Shown here piece by piece: positions 25,350 through 32,287 of a DNA stretch of 64,000 nucleotides (the first letter of the stretch is position 1; each line of letters opens with the position of its first letter). The notes beneath the pieces were generated by a model. That model was not told where the DNA came from and did not search any database. It saw only the letters and a list, made by a program, of their open reading frames with translations. The position numbers were made by a program, and so were the translations under genes. The stretch comes from Alphaproteobacteria bacterium (GTDB lineage: Bacteria > Myxococcota_A > UBA796 > CAJQPC01): positions 372,001 to 436,000 of the forward strand of contig JACKEV010000011.1 of NCBI GenBank assembly GCA_020632795.1. The letters are read 5' to 3'.

Positions 25350-26737
25350 GCGGCGGACTCCAGCAGGCCCGCCCGCACCTCGGCCAGCCGCTCGGGAGAC
25401 ACCGCCGCCGGGTCGATGACGTAGGGCTGCACTGCCTTGCGCTTGCCCTTGAGCTGCATCGGCTCGACCTGCTCCCCCGGGATCGCGGTGCTCAGGGCCG
25501 CCCAGGTGGACTCGGAGATGGCGATGTTGCTGTCGAGGGCCTTGTTCGCGGACTCCAGCCGGGCGGCGTAGTTCACCGTGTCGCCGATGCAGGTGTACTC
25601 CATGCGCTCGGGGGAGCCGATGTTGCCGGCGACCACCGGCCCGGTGGCGACGCCGATGCCGATGCTGACCGCCGCCGGGAAGCCCTGCTCCCGCAGCCGC
25701 TCGTTGAACTGCTCCATCTCGTGGCACATCTCCAGGGCCGCGCACACCGCCCGGGTGGGGGCGTCGTCCAGGGGCAACGGTGCCCCGAAGACCACCATCA
25801 TGCCGTCCCCCATGAACTTGTCCAGCGTGCCCCCGTAGCGGAACACGATGTCGACCATGCGGGTGAAGTAGTCGTTGAGCATGTTGACCGCCGCCTCGGG
25901 CTCGATGGTCTCGGCCAGCGGCGTGAAGTTGCGGATGTCGGAGAACAGCACCGTGGCCTGGCGCCGGGCCCCCCCGAGCTGCAGGGCCTCGCCCTCGTTC
26001 ACGACCAGCTCGACGATGTCCTTGGAGAGGTACTTGCCCAGGCGCTCCCGCTCGGCCTCCAGCCGGGCCCGGCGCATGGACTCCGCCTCGGAGCGCAGGA
26101 TGAGCCGCCGCATGATGCGCACCAGCCCCGCCGCGATCAGCCCCGGGACCGCGATGAAGAGGATCTCCACGCCCTGGTCGGAGAGGTTGATGGCGTTGCG
26201 GTCGTACACCGCGACCTGGGAGATCTCGATGATGCCCGTGGACACGGTCAAGGAGAGCACCAGCAGGTTCAGGGAGAGGCTCAGGCCCGCCGAGTACAGG
26301 CAGGCCACTGAGCTGAGCCGCAGGCCGCTGAGCAGGTTCCAGAACACATAGACCAGCGGGATGTAGCTGCGGAAGTACTCGATGATGCCCGAGTGGTTCA
26401 TCGAGTTGGCGTAGGCCCCGAGGGTCAGCAACCCCAGGTCCACGGTGATGGAGATGTACTTGAGCGCGGGCACGTAGTGGTCGGGGCCGTGCTGGCGCTC
26501 CAGATAGCGGCGCAGCAGCTCCCAGCCGACCGCGAAGGTGAGCCAGCTCCCGACCTGGATGCCGAAGACCACGTTGGCCTCGTGCGTGTTGATCTGCCAG
26601 ATGCCCAGGAACAGCAGCACCGAGATGACCGAGTAGACCAGCCGGATCCGGTTGACCAGCCACTCACCCTGCATCTCCTGGACCTGCAGGATCTCGCGGA
26701 GGGCGGGGGGCAGCTCGCGGCGCGCGCGCTCGCTCAT
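25346..26737 (-). CDS. Membrane class IIIb adenylate cyclase
   Basis: A 463-residue protein with about six membrane helices in residues 25-235, a short signalling helix (RARLEAERERLGKYLS) and a C-terminal class III cyclase domain. Both metal Asp are present (VLFSDIRNF and KFMGDGMM), as are the adenine Lys (TLDKF), the Asn/Arg of GDTVNYAARLE, and Thr in the YTCIG position, which marks class IIIb enzymes. It should make cAMP at the inner membrane. ATG 26737 overlaps the preceding stop (ATGA) and its own stop overlaps the next GTG. Its place inside a peptide-terpenoid operon is unusual and suggests signal-coupled production or self-sensing. Confidence 0.9.
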   Translation of the reverse strand: MSERARRELPPALREILQVQEMQGEWLVNRIRLVYSVISVLLFLGIWQINTHEANVVFGIQVGSWLTFAVGWELLRRYLERQHGPDHYVPALKYISITVDLGLLTLGAYANSMNHSGIIEYFRSYIPLVYVFWNLLSGLRLSSVACLYSAGLSLSLNLLVLSLTVSTGIIEISQVAVYDRNAINLSDQGVEILFIAVPGLIAAGLVRIMRRLILRSEAESMRRARLEAERERLGKYLSKDIVELVVNEGEALQLGGARRQATVLFSDIRNFTPLAETIEPEAAVNMLNDYFTRMVDIVFRYGGTLDKFMGDGMMVVFGAPLPLDDAPTRAVCAALEMCHEMEQFNERLREQGFPAAVSIGIGVATGPVVAGNIGSPERMEYTCIGDTVNYAARLESANKALDSNIAISESTWAALSTAIPGEQVEPMQLKGKRKAVQPYVIDPAAVSPERLAEVRAGLLESAA

Positions 26738-28263
26738 GGGTCGGCTCCTGTCACTCCTCCACCTATCGCGTCCAGCGTAGCGCGCATCGCCCGAATCACC
26801 AGGGCCGTGGTGAGCAGCCGACCCCCATGCCAGGTGCGGCCGTGGTGCTTGCGCAGGGTGCGGAAGAAGGGCACCTCGGGCCACAGGCCGTCGTGGCGCT
26901 GGAGGTCCACGAGCCAGGCCAGGCCGGCCTCCAGGCGCGCCTCGTCCACGGGGGCGTGCCGGGCGAGCAGCTCCAGGTCGGCGGCGGCGCGCAGCGGGTC
27001 CCGCCAGCCCATGTGGAGGTTCCGGGGGTCCCGGGCGCGGGCCAGCAGCGCAGGGTGCGGCCCCACCGCCCGCAGGACGAGCCGCGCGGCGTAGCCGGGG
27101 GGGTAGAAGAAGCTGCCGGTCAGCTCGCCGCCCTGGAGCGTGGCCAGGGCTGCCTGGAGCGTGGCCTGCTCCAACCTGGGGAACCGCCCGGGGCACCAGG
27201 CCTTGAGGCCCGCGACGAGCTGGAGCCCCACCGCCGCGCAGTCGTCCCCGGCCCACACAGCACCCTCCCAGGTGGGGCCGTCGGGCCCCCGGGTGAGCCA
27301 GGTGGGCACCTGCCCGTCGGGCCGGGCGCTGAGACGCATGACCTCCAGCCAGCGCTCCACGCGCGCGGTGGGGGGCGTCTCCAGGGCTGCGGCGAGCTGG
27401 AGCGCGAGGCCCAGGTCGTCGGCGTCGGGGGGGATGCCGCGCCAGGGGCCGAAGTAGCGGGGCCCTTCGTCGTCCACCGCGTCGAGCAGCTCGACGAACA
27501 CCTCGCGCTGGTCCACCCCGGCCTCGTGCAGGGCCTGGGCGATGGTGGCCCGCGCGAACCAGGACCCCACCAGCGCCGCCCCGGGCTCGGGGCCCCCCCA
27601 CCGCTGGATCTCCCAGGACTCCTGCCACCCGGGGGCGTGCGCCGCGAGCGCCACGAGACCCCCCTCCAGCGCGTCCTGGACGGACGGCGGACGGGGCCTC
27701 CGCTCCAGACGCGCGAGGGTCGCGAGGGTCTCATGGAAGGCCAGCCCCGGAGACAACGCCGCGGTCAGCCGGGTGGCGATCTCCGGCAGGGGTGCGGCGG
27801 CGCGTCGGCACGCCGCGAGGCTGGCCTCGAACGCCTCCCGGAGCGCGGCACGCGGGGTGGGCGTCCCCAGCGCCAGCCGGGTCAGCGCCCGGCGCTCCGG
27901 CAGCCGGTGGTCTCCCCCGAACACGCCGAGGACGTCCGCCAGGACCGCGAGGACCTCGGCCTCCCCGTCCCCCGCCCACAGGAACCCCAGCGCCTCCAGC
28001 AGCCGCACCGGGCCGGTCAGGGCCACCCCGAAGGCCAGCCAGGGTCCGGGGTCCTGACCCGAGGCCATCGCCGCCGCCGTCATCGCCGCCGCCGGGCCGT
28101 CCGCCTCCAGCGCGTCCAGGATGGACAGGGCCTCGTCCTCATCCCCCCCCAGCGCCCCCGTCACGACCACGCACCAAGCCCGTACCGGAGGTTTATCCGG
28201 CGGATCCAATGACAAAGCGCCTGCGCCGAGGCTCGGCCAGGCCCACCTCAAGCCGGCGCTCAC
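26734..28263 (-). CDS. Squalene-cyclase-like (class II terpene cyclase) protein
   Basis: About 509 residues from GTG 28263, placed just after the stop of the RiPP precursor gene; other in-frame GTG codons exist, including one at 28305 that would overlap the precursor. The protein is an alpha/alpha-toroid. IPPDADDLGLALQLA (about 277-291) carries the DxDD general-acid motif of squalene-hopene and class II diterpene cyclases, and DLQRHDGLWPEVPFF near the C-terminus resembles a QW motif. Class II cyclases protonate and cyclise isoprenoid chains. Size is near that of two-domain bacterial diterpene cyclases. The remaining sequence is divergent, so a non-terpenoid toroid protein remains possible. 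Coupled to the cyclase gene by a four-base overlap. Confidence 0.6.
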   Translation of the reverse strand: MSAGLRWAWPSLGAGALSLDPPDKPPVRAWCVVVTGALGGDEDEALSILDALEADGPAAAMTAAAMASGQDPGPWLAFGVALTGPVRLLEALGFLWAGDGEAEVLAVLADVLGVFGGDHRLPERRALTRLALGTPTPRAALREAFEASLAACRRAAAPLPEIATRLTAALSPGLAFHETLATLARLERRPRPPSVQDALEGGLVALAAHAPGWQESWEIQRWGGPEPGAALVGSWFARATIAQALHEAGVDQREVFVELLDAVDDEGPRYFGPWRGIPPDADDLGLALQLAAALETPPTARVERWLEVMRLSARPDGQVPTWLTRGPDGPTWEGAVWAGDDCAAVGLQLVAGLKAWCPGRFPRLEQATLQAALATLQGGELTGSFFYPPGYAARLVLRAVGPHPALLARARDPRNLHMGWRDPLRAAADLELLARHAPVDEARLEAGLAWLVDLQRHDGLWPEVPFFRTLRKHHGRTWHGGRLLTTALVIRAMRATLDAIGGGVTGADP

Positions 28264-28270
28264 CTCACCT

Positions 28271-28540
28271 TCAGCAGGCGGCTTCGCGGTTCTTGAACTC
28301 GTCACCCAGCGCGGCGGCGGCCTGCTCGGCGGCCTGGGGATCCAGGGCCTTGAGCTGGGTGAGGGTCTCGTCGTCGATGACGTAGCCGTCAGCGGCGATG
28401 GTGCCCTCGGGGTCGTTGAACAGCCGCTGACGGAAGTCAGGGTCGGTCATCGCCCGACCCAGCAGCTCGGTCTTGCCGAGCGTGGAGGGCGGGGCGGTGT
28501 TGGCGGGCGCCGTGACGGGCGCGACTTTCAGCGAATCCAT
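28271..28540 (-). CDS. RiPP precursor with NHLP/Os1348-type leader
   Basis: An 89-residue peptide with a nitrile-hydratase-like leader: LLGRAMTDPDFRQRLFNDP, then IAADGYVIDDETLTQLKALD, the hallmark of NHLP-clan RiPP precursors. The C-terminal region after the leader is Ala-rich and ends DEFKNREAAC; Cys 89 is the last residue and the only Cys. There is no double-Gly cleavage site. ATG 28540 has GGAGG seven bases upstream. It lies between the class I isoprenoid enzyme (70 bases) and the squalene-cyclase-like gene (7 bases). The NHLP assignment is firm by motif. The core boundaries and the modification (possibly on the terminal Cys) are inference. Confidence 0.8.
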   Translation of the reverse strand: MDSLKVAPVTAPANTAPPSTLGKTELLGRAMTDPDFRQRLFNDPEGTIAADGYVIDDETLTQLKALDPQAAEQAAAALGDEFKNREAAC

Positions 28541-28610
28541 CGGAGACCTCCGGGACGCGAACGCGGAGAATTGAAGATATCACGGTGTATGGGGGCTGGT
28601 TTCCCCGGGG

Positions 28611-29813
28611 TCACCCCTTTTTTGCGATGTGCGCAAAGAAGGCGCCCAGTACGCGGGCGCGGGTGGCCTGCGCGCGGGCCTCCCGGGCGGCGATGAAGTC
28701 CAGGGCCCCGGTCAGATCGAGGTCGATCGCCGCGCGCCGGGCGTCGGCCAGCCGGGCGATGGCCTCGTCGAGGATCCGGTCGAAGCCGCCCTCCACGTAG
28801 AGCGCCCGCATGAGCGCGGCCCGGTCAGGGGGATCCCCGAGCCGGGCGAGCGCCAGGCTGGCCCGGCCGGCGGCGAGGTCGTCGTCGGCGTCGCCGAGGT
28901 CGAGGGCGAGCTGGTGCGCGTCGACGAGGGCGGCGACGAGGGTGGGGAGTGAGGATGGAGGTCGGGCGGTCGAGGTGCTTGAGGCTACGTCGTCTCCCGA
29001 AACGACGCCCCTGCGTCCTCCCGGCTCCGTGGGCCCTGAACGCCGGACCGCTCGTCGAGCCGCGTCCTGCGGCCCTCCTCGCTCGGCTTCGCATTGGCCT
29101 CCGTCTGTCCATGACTCCCGGCCTCGCTCAGACGTCCGGCGTTCAGGGCCCTCTGCGCCAACGGACTCCGGGGCTTCCGTCAGGTTCGAAGCCTCAGGCC
29201 TCCGAGCGTCGGCGTAGCGTGCGGCTCCCTTGTCACCTTGGCTTGGTGCAGGGTAGAACAACCCGGCGGCCGGCAGCAGCATCGGCATCGACCGCCCCCG
29301 CAGGACGGCCTCGGCCTCGGCGTCCAGGGGGCGGTGGCCGGCGTGGACCGCGCGCTCGACCAGCATGGCCTCCTGGTAGCCCCGCCAGCGCCGCGCGACC
29401 TCCTTCCGAAAGGCCCCGCGCATCGGCGTCACAGCAGACAGCCAGGCCATGTGCTCGACCATCAGGGCCTCGGAGAGCAGCATGACCTCCGCGCCGTCTC
29501 CCCTGCCCTCGTCCAGCCAGTCGTCCTGCGCGCGCACATGGGCGTAGCCGAAGGCCGCCGCGCAGACCGCCGCGCGCACCCGCGCCTCGGGGACCGGACG
29601 CCCGGCCCGCGCGAGGGCCTCGCCGACCCAGGCCGGGAGCTGGAGCACGGGCAGGGCCAGGGGGTGGAGGAAGTAGCCCGGGGGCGCGGCGTTCGTGATG
29701 GGGGCGCGCTCCTGGAAGCGGTCCCAGGCCCCCCGCAGGGCAGGGGGCAGGACCTCAGCGAAGGCCACCAGGGCCGCCACGGCGTGCGCCTGGAGCTGCG
29801 CGTCGGGGATCAC
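28611..29813 (-). CDS. Class I isoprenoid (trans-prenyl-synthase-like) enzyme with internal insertion
   Basis: A 400-residue protein starting at GTG 29813, which overlaps the methyltransferase stop (GTGA). The all-helical class I fold is marked by DDWLD (97-101, first DDxxD), a RGRSMPMLLPAAGL segment resembling the conserved Lys-Thr helix, and HQLALDLGDADDD (300-312), the second Asp-rich region. Such enzymes bind Mg-diphosphate and elongate, transfer or ionise isoprenyl chains; ComQ is a relative that prenylates a peptide. Residues about 191-288, rich in Arg/Glu/Gly/Ser, are an insertion between conserved helices. They are encoded by a palindromic DNA segment, so the enzyme may carry a surface loop or be inactivated. 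Confidence 0.65.
   Translation of the reverse strand: MIPDAQLQAHAVAALVAFAEVLPPALRGAWDRFQERAPITNAAPPGYFLHPLALPVLQLPAWVGEALARAGRPVPEARVRAAVCAAAFGYAHVRAQDDWLDEGRGDGAEVMLLSEALMVEHMAWLSAVTPMRGAFRKEVARRWRGYQEAMLVERAVHAGHRPLDAEAEAVLRGRSMPMLLPAAGLFYPAPSQGDKGAARYADARRPEASNLTEAPESVGAEGPERRTSERGRESWTDGGQCEAERGGPQDAARRAVRRSGPTEPGGRRGVVSGDDVASSTSTARPPSSLPTLVAALVDAHQLALDLGDADDDLAAGRASLALARLGDPPDRAALMRALYVEGGFDRILDEAIARLADARRAAIDLDLTGALDFIAAREARAQATRARVLGAFFAHIAKKG
28950..29243. repeat. Palindromic element inserted in frame in the isoprenoid-enzyme gene
   Basis: A segment of about 290 bases between conserved parts of the class I enzyme gene. It contains a perfect 18-base inverted repeat (arms 29031-29048 and 29134-29151, each GGGCCCTGAACGCCGGAC or its complement), a smaller hairpin (GGCTTC 29172-29177, GAAGCC 29188-29193), and imperfect extensions outside the main arms. 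It keeps the reading frame open on the minus strand. Composition and codon use look unlike the flanks. The outer limits are set by where protein similarity stops and are approximate. Confidence 0.6.
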
Positions 29814-30433
29814 GGCGACGTCCCCACCACGCAGGTGCCCTCCATGGGGTCGTCGTGGGCGCGGACCTCGGCATCGGCGAAGCCGGCCCCGGTCAGGGCC
29901 TCGACGTACTGCGCGGCGGTGAGCGTGCGGAAGCCGGCCTCGGCGAAGCCCATCTCCTCCAGCTCCTTGGGGTCCCCGATGGAGAGCACCAGCCGGCCGC
30001 CGGGCCGCAGGAGGCGACGCAGCCCGGCCAGCCCGGCCTCCAGATCCGGCCAGAAGTACACCGTGTTGACGCTCATGACGCCGTCGACGTGGTCGTCGGG
30101 CCAGGGCAGGGCCGAGACGCCGGCCTCGACCAGCTCCAGACGCCCTGCGGCCAGCGCCCGACGCTGCCGGCGCCGGGCCCGCCGGATCATCTCCGCGGAC
30201 GGATCTGCCCCGAACACCACACCACCCTCGCCTACCGCGTCCAGCAGCAGCGGGAGGCTCACACCCCCGCCGAAGCCCAACTCCAGGATCCGCCCCCCGG
30301 GCGCCGGGGCGAGGTGGGCGATGGCGCGGCGGACCTGCTTCTGGTTGAAGTGGTCCAGGAGCCGCGCCATCCAGGGCGCCGCCCAGCCCGAGGGGCGCGA
30401 GAGCTGGGCGACGAGGCGCCGCTTGAAGGTCAT
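29810..30433 (-). CDS. SAM-dependent methyltransferase (UbiE-like class I)
   Basis: A 207-residue class I methyltransferase. Motif I is ILELGFGGGVSLPLL, motif II VVFGADPS, the post-motif region ALPWPDDHVDGVMSVNTVYFW, and LLRPGGRLVLS follows as in UbiE/CoQ-type C- or O-methyltransferases of lipophilic substrates. It is the first gene of the six-gene minus-strand operon; its stop overlaps the start of the isoprenoid enzyme. ATG 30433 is at the conserved start (MTFKRRLVAQLSRP). A lipid-like or prenylated substrate would suit the operon, but no specificity residue can be read. Confidence 0.8.
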   Translation of the reverse strand: MTFKRRLVAQLSRPSGWAAPWMARLLDHFNQKQVRRAIAHLAPAPGGRILELGFGGGVSLPLLLDAVGEGGVVFGADPSAEMIRRARRRQRRALAAGRLELVEAGVSALPWPDDHVDGVMSVNTVYFWPDLEAGLAGLRRLLRPGGRLVLSIGDPKELEEMGFAEAGFRTLTAAQYVEALTGAGFADAEVRAHDDPMEGTCVVGTSP

Positions 30434-30614
30434 GGGCCGGGCTCCGTGTCGGCGGAGGTTGTCGAGGGGCGGCTGGTCGGGCTATATCGTGATCGGGTAC
30501 CGGAGGGGTGCCCTGGCCCACCAAAGAGCGCATCACCCTCCTCGACATCGCTGTGAACCGCGCGTTTCTCGCGCTGCCAGATCGTGGGCTGTTGGCAGAA
30601 CAACTGAGGAACCC
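30434..30614. promoter_or_regulatory. Divergent intergenic region of the RiPP-terpenoid operon
   Basis: 181 bases between the methyltransferase (minus) and the gene at 30615 (plus). It should hold both promoters, but I find no convincing -35/-10 or -24/-12 pair; the only AT-rich spot is GGCTATATCG near 30480-30490. An inverted repeat CTGCCA (30574-30579) / TGGCAG (30593-30598) lies close to the plus-strand start and could be an operator or leader hairpin. Confidence 0.35.
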
Positions 30615-31178
30615 GTGAACACCACCGATGATCTCCCCACGCTCCGGCGCAGCGCCGAGCTGCTGCTCAAGGGCCTCCGCACCGACCGGCCCGGTCGCAC
30701 CCGGCGGGCCGCCGTGCGCCTGCGTCGCCTCCCCGCCCTGGCTGGGCTGACCCTCGCGGAGCTTCGACAGACCGCCCAGCACAAGCATGCCCTCGACGTG
30801 GTGGCCCTCGAGCACGGCCACCCCCACTGGCGCGCCCTGAAGGCCGCCGTGGACGCGGGCGGGCCGCTGCTGGGCGACGGCGACCTGACCGCGCTCGACG
30901 AGCGCCTCTGGTTCGACGGGCCGGCGGGCGGCTTCCTGAACCACTGGTTCGCCACCCACGCCCAGGCCCGCGCCCACCAGGACCTCTGCGGCGGGCTCGT
31001 GCTGCCCCACCAGGGGCGCTTCGTGGTGGTCGAGGCCCCCTACGTCCAGGCGCTGGGGCTCGACGCCGAAGATCCCGACTGGGCCGCGATCGGACACGAC
31101 TGGGCGCAGCCCGCGGACGTGGACGCGCTGGGTCGCCTGCGCGATCGCCTGCGCCAGGCCCGGATCGAGGCCCGCTGA
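30615..31178 (+). CDS. Hypothetical protein, helical N-terminus
   Basis: A 187-residue cytoplasmic protein starting at GTG 30615 with GAGGA five bases upstream. The N-terminal 75 residues are Arg/Leu-rich helices ending LKHALDVVALEHGHPHWRALK-like sequence, similar to the short helical motif (AREHGFxSWPxLK) that precedes ankyrin or other domains in many bacterial proteins. The C-terminal half (LWFDGPAGGFLNHWFATHAQA, GGLVLPHQGRFVVVE) is not recognised. It diverges from the RiPP-terpenoid operon and is followed after 11 bases by the first 41-base hairpin. Confidence 0.65.
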   Translation: MNTTDDLPTLRRSAELLLKGLRTDRPGRTRRAAVRLRRLPALAGLTLAELRQTAQHKHALDVVALEHGHPHWRALKAAVDAGGPLLGDGDLTALDERLWFDGPAGGFLNHWFATHAQARAHQDLCGGLVLPHQGRFVVVEAPYVQALGLDAEDPDWAAIGHDWAQPADVDALGRLRDRLRQARIEAR

Positions 31179-31189
31179 GGGGCGGTTTT

Positions 31190-31230
31190 TCCGCGCCATA
31201 GTACTGGACAAACCGGTGCTATGGCGCGGA
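31190..31230 (+). promoter_or_regulatory. 41-base hairpin, copy 1
   Basis: Perfect 12-base arms (TCCGCGCCATAG at 31190-31201, its complement at 31219-31230) continue inward through U-G, A-U, C-G, U-G, G-C and G-C pairs to a five-base loop ACAAA. It starts 11 bases after the preceding stop and ends 33 bases before a -10-like TACATT (31264-31269). Copy 2 at 32090 has the same length and geometry but different arm sequence. No U-run follows. Confidence 0.75.
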
Positions 31231-31263
31231 CAGAACCAGGTCTGCAGGCGCGCTCGGGTGTGC

Positions 31264-31391
31264 TACATTGATTGTGTCGGACGGAGAGACGTTCCACACA
31301 GATTCCCGTCCGCGAAGACCCGGGGCCGCGTGGCCTCCCGCCACACGTTCGCCCTGCAGACACGGTCCACACCGGACCCGAAGGAGGCCTG
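31264..31391 (+). promoter_or_regulatory. Promoter -10 and structured 5' leader, copy 1
   Basis: TACATT (31264-31269) is a -10-like hexamer; no -35 hexamer is clear, suggesting activator or alternative sigma control. The roughly 120-base leader begins with TGATTGTGTCGGACGG, shared exactly with copy 2. It can form hairpins CGGACGG (31278-31284) with CCGTCCG (31306-31312), CGTGG/CCACA near 31329-31345, and GGTCC/GGACC near 31364-31378. It ends in AAGGAGG (31381-31387). Confidence 0.45.
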
Positions 31392-32063
31392 ATGCCCGAG
31401 ATCTCCCTCACCGACTTCGTCGACTTCGTGACCCGCTCCGGCAGCCCGAAGCTCACGAAGGTCCGCCAGATCCGGAACCGGGAGGAGTACGACCCGATCC
31501 GCGACTTCTGGAAGGAGCTGCGCGAGGGTCTCGTCCGCTTCCACGCCGGCTCCGGCGACGACAAGCAGGACCTCGACGCCCTCATCGACGCCACCCTGGA
31601 GGCACGCCAGGACCACTACCGCGAGGCCATCAAGGGCTACAAGCGCTTCCTGGGCCGCAAGAGCGTCCAGTGGTTCGAGCCCCCCCGGATCACCTGGTAC
31701 GAGGGCGACCTCGGCATCCGCATCAACCCGGAGCTGGGCCTGACCATCAACGGTGTCCCCACCGTCATCAAGGTCCACTTCAAGTCCCGGCAGCTCACCA
31801 AGCGCCGCATCGAGTGCATCCTGCTGTTGATGGAGGACGCGCTGCGGCCCCACTGCGGCGAGGACGTGCGCTTCGCCGTCCTCGACTGCTGGAAGGGCAA
31901 GCTGTTCTACTCCGAGGACCCGCGCTGGAAGATCCGGCCGTACCTCATCGGGGAGGCGCGGGCGTTCTCCACGATGTGGACCGAGCTGGCCCGCATGGAG
32001 CGCACCGCCCTCGAGGCGAAGTGGGGCCGTCCCGAGCTGAACATGAGCAGCCCGCCGGCCTGA
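31392..32063 (+). CDS. Tandem-duplicated unknown protein, copy 1
   Basis: A 223-residue protein of a family I do not recognise. It starts MPEISLTDFVDFVTRSGSP and has a helical N-terminal half with KVRQIRNREEYDPIRDFW, then a mixed region (PPRITWYEGDLGIRINPELG, then NGVPTVIKVHFKS) and a C-terminal helical part (RAFSTMWTELARMER). There is no signal peptide or membrane segment. Two Cys (ECILLLMEDALRPHC) and a third in LDCW are conserved in copy 2. ATG 31392 has AAGGAGG four bases upstream. The neighbouring copy differs at about 17 of 223 positions, mostly in the last 80 residues. Confidence 0.7.
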   Translation: MPEISLTDFVDFVTRSGSPKLTKVRQIRNREEYDPIRDFWKELREGLVRFHAGSGDDKQDLDALIDATLEARQDHYREAIKGYKRFLGRKSVQWFEPPRITWYEGDLGIRINPELGLTINGVPTVIKVHFKSRQLTKRRIECILLLMEDALRPHCGEDVRFAVLDCWKGKLFYSEDPRWKIRPYLIGEARAFSTMWTELARMERTALEAKWGRPELNMSSPPA

Positions 32064-32089
32064 GCGCCCTGCCCTTGACGGCGCACAAA

Positions 32090-32130
32090 TCCGCACGAAA
32101 ATACTTGTTTCAACAGTGTTTTCGTGCGGA
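32090..32130 (+). promoter_or_regulatory. 41-base hairpin, copy 2
   Basis: Perfect 12-base arms (TCCGCACGAAAA at 32090-32101, its complement at 32119-32130) extend inward with U-G, A-U, C-G and U-A pairs. It lies exactly 900 bases after copy 1 and 33 bases before a TATAAT (32164-32169). Compared with copy 1 the outer five pairs are identical, while four of the next seven pairs have changed on both sides and still pair. The stretch is AT-rich, unlike its surroundings. Confidence 0.75.
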
Positions 32131-32163
32131 CAATTCGAGGCCTGCTGCCGCGCCGCGCCGGGC

Positions 32164-32287
32164 TATAATGATTGTGTCGGACGGCGCGGTGTGGCACAGA
32201 CTTCCGCGCCCGAAGCGCAGCCCGGACTGTGTGGACTCTACCACACGGCGGCCCGAACTCTGTCCAGGAAGGACCAGGAGGCCCACC
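32164..32287 (+). promoter_or_regulatory. Promoter -10 and structured 5' leader, copy 2
   Basis: A consensus TATAAT at 32164-32169 is followed by TGATTGTGTCGGACGG, as in copy 1. No good -35 is seen. Leader hairpins are GGCGCGG (32183-32189) with CCGCGCC (32204-32210), GTGTGG (32229-32234) with CCACAC (32241-32246), and GTCC/GGAC near 32262-32274. AGGAGG (32276-32281) precedes the ATG by six bases. Confidence 0.5.

Noticed and set aside
29814..31211. Upstream extension of the isoprenoid-enzyme frame
   Set aside because: It runs antisense or out of frame through the methyltransferase and the gene at 30615; GTG 29813 with a GTGA overlap is a sound start.
32090..32130. AT-rich 41-base palindrome as a Rho-independent terminator
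   Set aside because: No U-run follows it, and its equivalent upstream of copy 1 keeps exact spacing to the -10 box, which fits a regulatory role better; a terminator role is not excluded.
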